Source of the DNA: Dermatophilus congolensis
GTDB lineage: Bacteria; Actinomycetota; Actinomycetes; Actinomycetales; Dermatophilaceae
Reading direction: 5' to 3'
Assembly: GCF_900447215.1 (NCBI RefSeq)
Contig: NZ_UFYA01000001.1
Span: forward strand, 868,001-932,000
Length of the DNA: 64,000 nt
The notes beneath the pieces are model-generated. The model was not told the origin of the DNA and searched no databases. It saw nothing but the letters and a program-made list of their open reading frames with translations. A program made the position numbers and the translations under genes. How positions within the stretch are numbered: position 1 is the first letter of the stretch; each line of letters starts with the position of its first letter. Below are positions 7,733 to 17,080 of this stretch, in pieces.

Positions 7733-9115
7733 ATGTCTAGCGAACACCCCTCCACTGCGGCTTCACCGTCTGCTTCGGCTGGGACGATGAATAGCCGCCA
7801 CCTCGTGATGATGAGTTTGGGGTCAGCTATCGGCGCAGGCCTTTTTGTTGGGTCGGGCGCCGGGATCACTGCGGCAGGCCCAGCGGTTCTTGTTTCTTAT
7901 CTCGCGGCTGGGATTGTCGTCATGCTCATCATGCGGATGCTTGGCGAGATGGTGGCGGAGAACCCATCCAGTGGGGCGTTTTCTGTGTATGCCGAGCGGG
8001 CTTTAGGGCCAGCGGTGGGTTTCGCGATGGGGTGGCTGTGGTGGCTGCAGTTGGTTGTTGTGATCGCTGCGGAAGCGACAGCGGCAGCGCAGATCCTTGT
8101 CGGTATCTGGGGTGGGGTTCCGCAGTGGGCGTTGGCGTTGATTTTCATGGTGTTGTTCACGCTGATCAACCTGACCGGGGCGAAGAATTTCGGTGAGTTC
8201 GAGTTCTGGTTTGCTCTGGTGAAGGTGGGCGCTGTGATCGCCTTCTTGTTGATCGGGGTGGCATTGCTGGTGGGGTTGCTGCCGGTTCCTTCGCCCGGGC
8301 TGACTAATTTGACCGCGCATGGCGGGTTCGCTCCGCAAGGCTTGGGCGGTATCACTGCTGGTTTGTTGGTGGTGATTTTCGCGTTCGGTGGTATCGAGAT
8401 CGTCGCGGTTGCTGCTGCGGACTCGGATGACCCTTCTGCCAACATTGCTCGCGCTATGCACACGATTTTGTGGCGGATCCTCGCGTTCTACATGGGGTCT
8501 GTGGCGATCATGGTGTTGGTGCTGCCGTGGAATAGCCCTGATTTGGCGGGCACACCGTTCGTAGCTGTTCTTGATCACGCTGGGCTTCCCGCGGCGGCTT
8601 TGATCATGGGTTTGATTGTTGTCATTGCACTGTTGAGTGCGTTGAACGCCAACCTTTATGGCGCTTCACGCATGATCCATTCGTTGGCTGAGCGCGGGTA
8701 TGCCCCGAAGCGGTTGACACGGATTAACAACCGTGGCGTTCCGGTGGCTGCTGTGTTTGTGTCGGTGGCGTTCGGGTTCGTGGCCGTGTTCTTGAACTAC
8801 GTGTGGGCAGAGAAGATCTTGTTGATTCTTCTCAACATCGTTGGTGCCACCATCATCGTCACGTGGGCCGTGACGATCTGCAGCCACATCGTGCTGCGCC
8901 GCCAACTGGAAAAAGAAGGCAAACGGCCACGGTTGCCGATGTGGTGTTTCCCGTGGCTGTCGTATGCGGCGTTGGTTGCATTGGCTGGGGTTGTGGTGTT
9001 GGGGATGTCGGCACCAGATGTGCGGGTGCAGTTCCTCGGCACTGCTGCGGCGATGGCCGTGCTGGTTGGGGTTGGGGTGGTGTTCACCCGCAACCGTGCC
9101 CGAGAAAACGCGTGA
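7733..9115 (+). CDS. APC-family amino-acid permease (AAT type)
   Basis: A roughly 460-aa secondary transporter with 12 predicted membrane segments. It begins with the family hallmark SLGSAIGAGLFVGSGAGITAAGP around residues 20-45 and contains the GAFSVYAERALGP and FAFGGIEIVAVAAAD motifs typical of proton-coupled AAT amino-acid importers. The frame is open from a TTG at 7712, but the ATG at 7733 has AAAGGA 9 nt upstream and gives a normal N-terminus. Monocistronic: divergent from the ABC ATPase and followed by a hairpin at 9171-9200. The specific amino acid cannot be read from the sequence. Confidence 0.85.
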   Translation: MSSEHPSTAASPSASAGTMNSRHLVMMSLGSAIGAGLFVGSGAGITAAGPAVLVSYLAAGIVVMLIMRMLGEMVAENPSSGAFSVYAERALGPAVGFAMGWLWWLQLVVVIAAEATAAAQILVGIWGGVPQWALALIFMVLFTLINLTGAKNFGEFEFWFALVKVGAVIAFLLIGVALLVGLLPVPSPGLTNLTAHGGFAPQGLGGITAGLLVVIFAFGGIEIVAVAAADSDDPSANIARAMHTILWRILAFYMGSVAIMVLVLPWNSPDLAGTPFVAVLDHAGLPAAALIMGLIVVIALLSALNANLYGASRMIHSLAERGYAPKRLTRINNRGVPVAAVFVSVAFGFVAVFLNYVWAEKILLILLNIVGATIIVTWAVTICSHIVLRRQLEKEGKRPRLPMWCFPWLSYAALVALAGVVVLGMSAPDVRVQFLGTAAAMAVLVGVGVVFTRNRARENA

Positions 9116-9170
9116 ATCGCTGTCTCCTCTAGGGGTGGGGCAGTAAAAGCCCCGGGGGAGAGGTAAACGA

Positions 9171-9200
9171 TGTGGCGGTGCCCAGTTGGGTGCCGCCACA
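9171..9200. terminator. Hairpin after the amino-acid permease
   Basis: TGTGGCGGTGCCC (9171-9183) pairs with GGGTGCCGCCACA (9188-9200) through 13 bp including two G-U pairs, around an AGTT loop. No T tract follows. Confidence 0.6.
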
Positions 9201-9263
9201 CCGCTATTACCTAGCTCAGGGGTACTCGGGTGCGGCAGGCACGGCGATGGCGCTGGGAGCACG

Positions 9264-9269
9264 TAATCT
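9264..9269 (+). promoter_or_regulatory. -10 element of a predicted leaderless mRNA (DUF2252 gene)
   Basis: TAATCT, six bases (TTCCCC), then the ATG at 9276. No Shine-Dalgarno sequence is present, so transcription should start at or next to the A of the start codon. Confidence 0.55.
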
Positions 9270-9275
9270 TTCCCC

Positions 9276-10682
9276 ATGCAGGTGCAGCGTTTCCTCACTC
9301 CCGGATCTGACACCGAAACAGCCCTCGAGGCTGGGCGTGACATCCGTACTGTTCTTCGACGCGGGGAGCACGGCGAACTCGCTCTCCCGCCGCACCGGGA
9401 CCCCATTGCCGTTATCGAAAAAACCCACTCCACTCGCATCGCTGACCTTATTGGCGTGCGTGTGGCGCGGATGACCCAATCTGTTTACGCATATTTCCGC
9501 GGCACAGTTGATGTCATGACCGGGGACCTTGCCGCAGGTCCACGCACTGGCGTGCACATCGTCATCGACGCCGACGCTCACCTGGGAAACTTCGGCCTCT
9601 ACGCTTCCCCGGAGCGCCGAATTGTTTTCGACCTCAATGATTTCGACGAAGCAGGCGTAGGTCCGTGGGAATGGGACATTAAACGTCTAGCCACATCCCT
9701 GGCGCTGGTGCAGCGCTCCAAAGGCGTCCCTACCGAAATCATCAACGACGACATTGTGGCCCTTGTCACCACCTACGCAACCTACCTGCGCACCCTGGTC
9801 GAAGCTCGCGCCACCGATCGCTACTTCGCCTCCGTTGATGCCGGATGGTTCAGCTCCGGCGGTACACGCGTACTTAACAAAACCGTCGAGAAAGCCCGCC
9901 AACGCACCTCCGAGCAAGCCCTAGACCGCATCGGCATGCGGCACGAAGAATCGGGCCGCCTCGTCCTTAAAGCAGACCCGCCCCTGCTCATCCCGCGCAG
10001 CGAGAAAGGACTAGCCAACGCTGCCCGCCGTTTCGAGGACTACCGCTACACCCTGCTCACCGACCGGGCACTACTGCTTTCCCAATACCGCGTCAATGAC
10101 GCCGCCCGCCGCGTAGTCGGTGTCTCCAGCGTGGGCACGCACTGCTCGATCGTGCTCCTGCAAGGCCCCAACGGCGAGCCGCTGATCCTCCAATCAAAAG
10201 AAGCACTGCCATCAGTGCTCGAAACCCAGGCAGGCATCACCCAAGCAGACATGCCAGGCGTGATCACCTGCGGTGCAGACACCGACCAGCGAGACCGCTA
10301 CTGCCGCCGAGTCACCGAAGGGCAGCGGGTACTGCAAGCCACATCCGACCCGTTCCTTGGCCGTACCGTTGACCCAGATGGCCGTAACCATTACTGGCGG
10401 CAATTCCGTGACCACAAAGGCAGCGTCGATCTAGGAAAAGCAACACCGCACGAAGTGCGCATGTACAGCGCACTGTGTGCCCAGCTGCTAGCCCGCGCCC
10501 ACGCGCAAAGCCCAGACGCAGCAGCCGCCTCAGGATATTTGGGTGGCTCGGGCGGCGGATTCACGCACGCAATAGCCGCGTGGGCTGCCGCCTACGCAGA
10601 CGTCATCGAGGGTGACTTCCGCGTGTTCACTGAAGCGGTCAACGATGGCCAGTTCCCCCTCACGGAAGAAAACCCCGCCTAG
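9276..10682 (+). CDS. DUF2252 family protein
   Basis: A 468-aa soluble protein with the full DUF2252 profile: YAYFRGTVDVM, then DADAHLGNFG (about residues 91-100) and IVFDLNDFDEAGVGPWEWDIKRL (about 111-133). These motifs resemble the catalytic and metal-binding loops of kinase-like (aminoglycoside-phosphotransferase-fold) proteins, but no reaction has been firmly assigned to the family. The ATG at 9276 sits 6 nt after a TAATCT -10 hexamer and has no ribosome-binding site, suggesting a leaderless transcript. It is convergent with the coiled-coil gene, only about 20 bases apart. Codon use is strongly C-ending. Confidence 0.85.
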   Translation: MQVQRFLTPGSDTETALEAGRDIRTVLRRGEHGELALPPHRDPIAVIEKTHSTRIADLIGVRVARMTQSVYAYFRGTVDVMTGDLAAGPRTGVHIVIDADAHLGNFGLYASPERRIVFDLNDFDEAGVGPWEWDIKRLATSLALVQRSKGVPTEIINDDIVALVTTYATYLRTLVEARATDRYFASVDAGWFSSGGTRVLNKTVEKARQRTSEQALDRIGMRHEESGRLVLKADPPLLIPRSEKGLANAARRFEDYRYTLLTDRALLLSQYRVNDAARRVVGVSSVGTHCSIVLLQGPNGEPLILQSKEALPSVLETQAGITQADMPGVITCGADTDQRDRYCRRVTEGQRVLQATSDPFLGRTVDPDGRNHYWRQFRDHKGSVDLGKATPHEVRMYSALCAQLLARAHAQSPDAAAASGYLGGSGGGFTHAIAAWAAAYADVIEGDFRVFTEAVNDGQFPLTEENPA

Positions 10683-10703
10683 GGTGTGTGCTCGCTGGCC
10701 GCG

Positions 10704-11591
10704 TCAGGCGTTCAAAGCCGCGCGGCGAGCGAACAACGCATCCATCGCCGTGCTCACAGCTTTCTCCGCGCGGCGGATGTCATCTGTTGCTTCGTTAACG
10801 GACTGATGCACAGACAAATCAGTAAAGATGTTGTCGAACCAGATATCCACCGCCCGATCAAACTGGGAAACCACGGCCCCATCCACCTCAGGAAGCCCCG
10901 CATCATCCAGATCCCGAGAGAAACGCTCACACGCCGAAGCCGCAACCCGCAGATGTGCCACAGTTTTATCGAGGGCATCGTGTTTAACCAGCGAAGAAAC
11001 CATCCCGCCACCAGCGAAGGTGTCCCATGTAGACCAGTCCTGCGCCGCACTCAAAGAATCCCGAGCCCGCGCCAACGCCTCCTGCGCAACCTCCCCGGAC
11101 TCCAATGCCTCATCAATTCCGCGGCACTCCCGCAACCGCACAAGTTCACGGGTCGCGCTCTCTGCCCGCGCAGCCACAGCCGAATCATTACGCCCAGCCT
11201 CCACCACCGCGGCAAGTGCTTTCTCATATGCAGCTTCAGAGTCACCAAGAGCTTCCAACTGACTCTTCACGGACTGCTCCTCACGCAACAACCGCCCCAA
11301 CTCTTCCCGAGCAGCGTTGATGCGGTATCGGGCACGCTCAGCCTCAGCCTTTTCCTTACTCAGATCCGAAGCATGCGTACCCCGCAACGAAGAAATCACA
11401 TGCGCAAACGAAACACGCTCTAACCGCTTCACAGCACGTTCCTCATCCTGCAGCTGCAGCCGCGCCGCGACAACATTCCCTTCCGCTTCGGTGATGCGCT
11501 CAGCTAACGCGCTACGCCGACGACGGAGCAGATCGCTCTCAGCCTTGGCAGCCACGGCCGCGTCCAACGATGCGAGGACGTCTGAGGTCAT
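10704..11591 (-). CDS. Hypothetical coiled-coil protein (295 aa)
   Basis: No family recognised. The product is 295 aa, Ala/Glu/Arg-rich, with nearly continuous heptad-like helix from about residue 5 to 120 and a second helical stretch around 135-190, so an elongated, probably dimeric cytosolic protein. The segment WDTFAGGGMVSSLVKHDALD, about two thirds along, is the only glycine-rich break. The frame extends upstream to 11696, but those 35 codons are hydrophobic and unlike the rest; the ATG at 11591 (MTSDVLASLDAAV) is the natural start. It lies 62 nt downstream of the ABC-F gene on the same strand and may share its transcript. Confidence 0.6.
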   Translation of the reverse strand: MTSDVLASLDAAVAAKAESDLLRRRRSALAERITEAEGNVVAARLQLQDEERAVKRLERVSFAHVISSLRGTHASDLSKEKAEAERARYRINAAREELGRLLREEQSVKSQLEALGDSEAAYEKALAAVVEAGRNDSAVAARAESATRELVRLRECRGIDEALESGEVAQEALARARDSLSAAQDWSTWDTFAGGGMVSSLVKHDALDKTVAHLRVAASACERFSRDLDDAGLPEVDGAVVSQFDRAVDIWFDNIFTDLSVHQSVNEATDDIRRAEKAVSTAMDALFARRAALNA

Positions 11592-11653
11592 ACACCCAGC
11601 ATGCCTTCTCAAAGGCAGGCAGAAAAGGACAAACATGTACAGATACGCATCAT

Positions 11654-13334
11654 TTACAACTCCAAACGCCGCCCACTCCACGAACGAGTAAGCCAACGGT
11701 CGTGACTAGCGATCACCACCGCGCCCGGATAGTCAGGAAGATGCCTCTCAATAGCGCTGGCCAACGCCAACGACAAAGGATTAGTCGGCTCATCCAGGAC
11801 AAGCAGATCAGGCCGAGAAGCTAACACCACCGCTAAAGCCAAACGACGACGCTGCCCCACACTCAACGACCCCACCGGTCGTGAAAAGTCCCGCGGCTCC
11901 ACAAGCCCGAAAGCACTCAACGGCGTAGCCTCAGCCCGCTCAACACCCACCATGGAGACGTAAAGCAACTCCACAGCACACCCCGGGTCAAGATCGACCT
12001 CCTGCGCCAAAACCCCAATCGTCACCGACCACGCAATCGTCACAGTTCCGCTATCTGGCTGCAGCTTGCCAGAAAGCAAACCCAACAACGTCGACTTACC
12101 AGCACCATTAGGGCCAGTAACCAACAAACGATCACTACGCCCCACACTGACAGACACCGGCCCCACCCGGTCACTAACCGCAGCCTCAGACAACGCCACC
12201 AACACCGAGGGAACAGGGTGCCCATCATGAGCCCCCACACTCAACCCCTGAAACTCAAGATCTACCGGAGGTTTACGCACCTGAGAGCGCTGCAACTGCT
12301 CAAACCGGCGAGAAAAATCATTAACCCGGCGAGAAACCACACTCGCATTACGGTCGGCATAAAACTTCTTCGCCGACCGCGCCTCAGTACGCGGACCAGC
12401 CCCAGCATGCCCAACCGTGCGATTGTCACGAACACTACGTTCCAGCTCTTTCAACTGAGCCTGTTCAGTCTCGTACTGTTTCTGCCACCGCTGGCGCTCA
12501 TCCTGCCTGGCCTGAAGATAATCAGTGAACGTACCGCCATAACGCCTCACACCAATCCCGCTAGTCGGCCCATCCGCAGCGATCGAACTGACCAAAGCAC
12601 TCGGCTGCGGGGCAGGATCCACATCAACAATCCCGGTAGCGACGGCATCCATAAAAGCCCGGTCATGGCTAGCGAAAAGCACCGGCCCAGGCCAATCAAC
12701 CAACGACGAGACAAGAAACCCAATACCGCTTTCATCCAAATGATTCGTCGGCTCATCCAACAGCAAAATGTCCGGGCGGCTCAGCAACAGCCACGCCAAC
12801 GAAAGCCGGGCACGCTGACCCCCCAGAAAGCTCACCGGCGCGGCGCCGCCAACTCACCCCCGCAAGCCCCACCCCATCAAGAACAACCTGGGCGCGATGA
12901 TCCAGATTCCACACATCATGACCAGTGGCTGCCTCTAACGCCCGGTCATACCGTTCACTAGCGCCGTGCGGGTCGTGTTCAAGAGCAACCGTGGCCTCTT
13001 CGAACTCGCGCAAAATAGCCAAAGGAACAACACACGCCTGCTCAACCACCTGAGCCACAGTGTCACTCAAAGCGTAGGCAGGCTGCTGCCACAACAGCCC
13101 TACACGGCCCGGGGCCTGCACGGAGCCACAATCAGCAGGCTCAACCCCTGCAGCGATACGCAGCAGCGTCGACTTACCGGTGCCGTTCTCACCGATCAGC
13201 GCTAAACGTTCACCCTGACTAACCGTCAAAGTGATGTCAGTCAGAACACGACGATCGGGGTAAGACTTACTGACCCCATCAAGACGCAGATGTGCGCCGC
13301 GGGACAAAAACGCAGAGGGAGTAACAGATGGCAT
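11654..13334 (-). pseudogene. ABC-F family ATPase, split by a +1 frameshift in a G6 run
   Basis: Two overlapping frames together encode one ABC-F protein of about 560 aa: two nucleotide-binding domains in tandem, no membrane domain. The 5' frame (start 13334) holds Walker A GENGTGKST and ends at ELSGG; the downstream frame resumes GGQRARLSLAW, then Walker B ILLLDEPTNHLDE, a charged linker, Walker A GPNGAGKST, signature SVGQRRR and LLVLDEPTNPLS. The switch falls exactly at the first signature motif, in a run of six C on the plus strand (12819-12824). Removing one base restores LSGGQRAR. ABC-F proteins act on the ribosome, in antibiotic resistance or translation rescue. Sequence error, slippage or a real null allele are all possible. 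Without correction no functional protein is made. Confidence 0.8.
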
Positions 13335-13510
13335 GCAGAAACCTCGAAGTCACAAAAGATGGATAGGACAACGGGTTTCACTGCTTCATGCCCCCAAACT
13401 AACAACACAGCACGGCCCTTGTCTGGGCATCAACAAAAATGACAAGAAAATAGTCACCGACCCCCACACCTCAAGCATCAGCCTCATCGCACACCAAACC
13501 TCAAAGCTAG

Positions 13511-14347
<837 letters not shown>

Positions 14348-14359
14348 CCCTGCTTAAGA

Positions 14360-14413
14360 AAGCGTCCTGTCGGCGCCGACAACGCGCAACATGTCGGCGC
14401 CGACAGGACGCTT
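14360..14413. terminator. 22-bp perfect hairpin between dapB and folA
   Basis: Arms at 14360-14381 and 14392-14413 are perfectly complementary over 22 bp around a 10-nt loop. Each arm itself contains the 14-nt palindrome TGTCGGCGCCGACA, so two smaller hairpins are also possible. It lies between convergent genes and overlaps the folA stop, consistent with bidirectional termination. Confidence 0.8.
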
Positions 14414-14931
14414 CACATCCGCCTGTAGGAAATGAACGTGCACCCTTGGCCCTCAGCACAGGCGATCTGACGCCACTGGGCTTCATCGATGGGTGGAAAC
14501 CACGTGTCGCCCTGCGGGCGAGCATGCACCTGCGTCAGGTGCACAGTGTCCACAACGACAGGGGAGTCTGGCCCTAACGCTTGCGCATACACCTGCCCAC
14601 CGCCGACCACCGTCACCCGATCTGAACCAGCAAGCTTTACCGCCTCAACCAGTGAACAGGCAGCTTCAGCGCCAGGGGCTGACCAAGAACTGTCCCGTGT
14701 GACCACAATGGAACGCCGGCCCGGCAACGCCCGCCCGATGCTTTCGAAAGTGCGCCGACCCATGACCATCGCGCTTCCGGTAGTGATGCGTTTGAAATGG
14801 GCCAAGTCCTCAGGCAGATGCCACGGCATAGCACCGTGTGCGCCGATCACCCAGTTTTCGGCGGCCGCGACCACCACACAGATACGCGAATCCGGGGCGA
14901 TCGGGTCAGGTGCGGGCACAAATGAGGTCAC
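14413..14931 (-). CDS. folA: Dihydrofolate reductase
   Basis: Reduces dihydrofolate to tetrahydrofolate with NADPH, regenerating the folate oxidised by ThyA. The product of about 172 aa contains VVAAAENWVIGAHGAMPWHLPEDLAHFK (active-site Trp and acidic residue in PWHLPED), VMGRRTFESIGRALPGR (NADPH loop) and TVVGGGQVYAQAL. The frame extends to a TTG at 14949, but GTG at 14931 has GAGGAG 7 nt upstream and is preferred. It follows thyA on the same strand after 53 nt, forming a thyA-folA operon. Confidence 0.93.
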   Translation of the reverse strand: MTSFVPAPDPIAPDSRICVVVAAAENWVIGAHGAMPWHLPEDLAHFKRITTGSAMVMGRRTFESIGRALPGRRSIVVTRDSSWSAPGAEAACSLVEAVKLAGSDRVTVVGGGQVYAQALGPDSPVVVDTVHLTQVHARPQGDTWFPPIDEAQWRQIACAEGQGCTFISYRRM

Positions 14932-14984
14932 GTAGTCACTCCTCAACAAAGAACAGCGGGGGCAGGAGGCTGGAGCGGCTAGGG

Positions 14985-15797
14985 CTAGACAGCGATAGGG
15001 GCTTTGATACCGGGGTGGGGGTCATAACCAATAAGTTCGATATCGCTGATCTGAAAAGCATCGATCTGGCGAACCTGTGGGTTCAGACGCAGGGTCGGTA
15101 GAGGCCGCGGCGTGCGGGAAAGCTGTTCACGGGTTTGTTGCATGTGGTTGCGGTACAGGTGCGCATCCCCAAGAGTGTGCACGAACTCGGCCGCCTTCAA
15201 ACCAGTGACCTGCGCAACCATGTGTGTCAACAGCGCGTACGAGGCAATGTTGAACGGCACACCCAAAAACACGTCGGCGCTGCGCTGATACAACTGGCAA
15301 GACAAGTATTTCGGCTCACCGTCCTCGCCAGCAGAGACATAAAACTGGAACATGGTGTGACACGGAGGTAGCGCCATATCCTCAACCTCAGCGACATTCC
15401 ACGCCGAAACAATGTGCCGACGGGACCACGGGTTCTGTTGAATCGAAGTGATCACGTTAGCGATCTGGTCGATCGGGCCCCCATCCAGAGAAGGCCAACT
15501 ACGCCACTGATGCCCGTACACAGGCCCCAAATCACCGTTCTCATCGGCCCATTCATCCCAGATCGTGATGCCATTCTCATGCAGCCAGGTGATATTCGTA
15601 TCGCCGCGCAGGAACCAGATCAGTTCACCGAAGATGGAACGCAAATGCAGCTTCTTGGTAGTTAATGCCGGAAACCCAGCACGAAGATCGAACCGCATCT
15701 GGTGACCGAAAACCGACAATGTTCCGGTTCCGGTGCGGTCACCCCGCTCATTCCCCTCAGCGAGAATCCGTTCCATGAGCTCCCTGTACTGCTGCAT
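14985..15797 (-). CDS. thyA: Thymidylate synthase
   Basis: Methylates dUMP to dTMP with methylenetetrahydrofolate, producing dihydrofolate for FolA. The 270-aa protein contains [11 protein letters not shown], the folate/phosphate loop, the nucleophile C146 in [12 protein letters not shown], and [22 protein letters not shown]. It ends in a hydrophobic IAV tail as classical ThyA does. ATG at 15797 gives the normal start (MQQYRELM); the frame is open for 11 more codons that are not family-like. First gene of a minus-strand thyA-folA unit. Confidence 0.96.
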   Translation of the reverse strand: MQQYRELMERILAEGNERGDRTGTGTLSVFGHQMRFDLRAGFPALTTKKLHLRSIFGELIWFLRGDTNITWLHENGITIWDEWADENGDLGPVYGHQWRSWPSLDGGPIDQIANVITSIQQNPWSRRHIVSAWNVAEVEDMALPPCHTMFQFYVSAGEDGEPKYLSCQLYQRSADVFLGVPFNIASYALLTHMVAQVTGLKAAEFVHTLGDAHLYRNHMQQTREQLSRTPRPLPTLRLNPQVRQIDAFQISDIELIGYDPHPGIKAPIAV

Positions 15798-15992
15798 CCG
15801 GCTAGTCTCGCAGGCCCGCAGCGCCCCCACAGGTAACAGGTGGTTTCACGGGGTTGATGTGTCCACACCGTAAGCGAATTCACTAACGATTCGAAGCTGC
15901 CAGGCTCAGGGGCCATGCATGAAGTTCCCGTCTTGCACAAAAAATGTGTACACAAAGCTGTAACGCTGTCACTGCCGCTGCGATGAACCCCG

Positions 15993-16038
15993 AGAACGTT
16001 GCTTTACCCGGACCCCCGAGCGGGTAAAGCAACGTTCT
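15993..16038. terminator. 18-bp perfect hairpin in a divergent promoter region
   Basis: Arms 15993-16010 and 16021-16038 pair perfectly over 18 bp around the loop GACCCCCGAG. The structure is terminator-like, yet both flanking genes point away from it. It could end an unannotated small RNA from the thyA upstream side or act in another way. Confidence 0.55.
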
Positions 16039-16174
16039 TCCATGTATCCAGCCAAAGACAGCCGCACCCCACCTGCCCCCAAGACTCCTCGATCTGGCCG
16101 CCGCCCTGAAGAACCACGCCACCGCGTGAACACCAACCCCATGGGTCGAGCCGGCGCGCCCCCCTCGAAACCGA

Positions 16175-16180
16175 TAACCT
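16175..16180 (+). promoter_or_regulatory. -10 element of predicted leaderless dapA mRNA
   Basis: TAACCT followed by six bases and the ATG at 16187, with no Shine-Dalgarno sequence. The same hexamer and spacing precede the methyltransferase start at 41407. Confidence 0.6.
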
Positions 16181-16186
16181 GCCCCT

Positions 16187-17080
16187 ATGTCGTCTGCCAT
16201 TGCACCCTTTGGTCGTGTTCTGACCGCGATCGTCACTCCGTTCACCGCCGACGGAGCCCTCGACCTCGAATCACTCCGGTCCCTGGCTATATATCTGGCT
16301 GACCGCCGCCACGACGGGCTCGTCGTCAACGGCACCACCGGAGAATCCGCAACCACCAGCGACGATGAAAAACGACTCATCCTGCAAACAGTCAAAGACG
16401 CCGTCGGAGACCGCATCAAAATCGTCGCCGGCGTAGGCACCAACGACACCGCCCACACCATCAGCCTCGCCCGACAAGCCGCCGAGATCGGTGTCGACGG
16501 CGCACTTGTTGTCACGCCCTACTACAACAAGCCACCCCAGGCAGGCATCCTCGCCCATTTCCGTGCCGTCGCCGAAGCCACCGACCTACCCATCATGGTG
16601 TACGACATCCCTGGTCGTGCCGGCGTCCCCATCACCACCGAAACCCACATCGCCCTGGCTGCCCACCCCAACATCGTCGCTGTCAAAGACGCCAAAGGCG
16701 ACCTATGGGCCGCAAGCCACGTACAACGCGCCACCGACCTGGCCTGGTACTCCGGCGACGATGGCGCTAACCTGGCACACTTCGCCCAAGGTGCTCACGG
16801 TATTGTGGGAGTCACCAGCCACTTCGCGTCAATCGAATACGCCAACATGATCGACGCCCTCGACAACGGCAACCTCTCCCAAGCCATCGACATCCACCGC
16901 AAACTCATCCCCGCCGTCGACGCAATCATGGGCACCAGCCAAGGAGCCATCACCGTCAAAGCCGCACTGGCCGAAGCCGGCGTCATCGCCACCGACCACG
17001 TGCGCCTACCACTTGCACAACTGACCGATACCCAACGCGACATCGTGCGCCAAGGCCTAAAGGAGGCCCACCTCTCGTGA
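16187..17080 (+). CDS. dapA: 4-hydroxy-tetrahydrodipicolinate synthase
   Basis: Condenses pyruvate with aspartate semialdehyde, the committed step to diaminopimelate and lysine. The 297-aa TIM-barrel protein shows GTTGES (49-54), the catalytic Tyr139 in MVYDIPGR and the Schiff-base Lys167 in IVAVKDAKGD. ATG at 16187 lacks a ribosome-binding site but lies 7 nt downstream of a TAACCT -10, so the message is probably leaderless. Its stop overlaps the GTG of the RNase J gene by 4 nt, indicating translational coupling; the dapA-rnj pairing is common in actinobacteria. Confidence 0.96.
   Translation: MSSAIAPFGRVLTAIVTPFTADGALDLESLRSLAIYLADRRHDGLVVNGTTGESATTSDDEKRLILQTVKDAVGDRIKIVAGVGTNDTAHTISLARQAAEIGVDGALVVTPYYNKPPQAGILAHFRAVAEATDLPIMVYDIPGRAGVPITTETHIALAAHPNIVAVKDAKGDLWAASHVQRATDLAWYSGDDGANLAHFAQGAHGIVGVTSHFASIEYANMIDALDNGNLSQAIDIHRKLIPAVDAIMGTSQGAITVKAALAEAGVIATDHVRLPLAQLTDTQRDIVRQGLKEAHLS

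Larger units (their letters stand above)
15798..16186. other. Divergent thyA/dapA intergenic region
   Basis: A 389-base gene-free stretch between divergent thyA and dapA. It holds an 18-bp hairpin (15993-16038, listed separately) and, at its right edge, the -10 element of dapA. No ORF here is plausible. The left part should contain the thyA promoter. Confidence 0.5.

Noticed and set aside
15830-16040. Possible 6C small RNA (C-rich loops) before dapA
   Set aside because: Only one hairpin with five C in the loop; the second C-rich hairpin of that family was not found.
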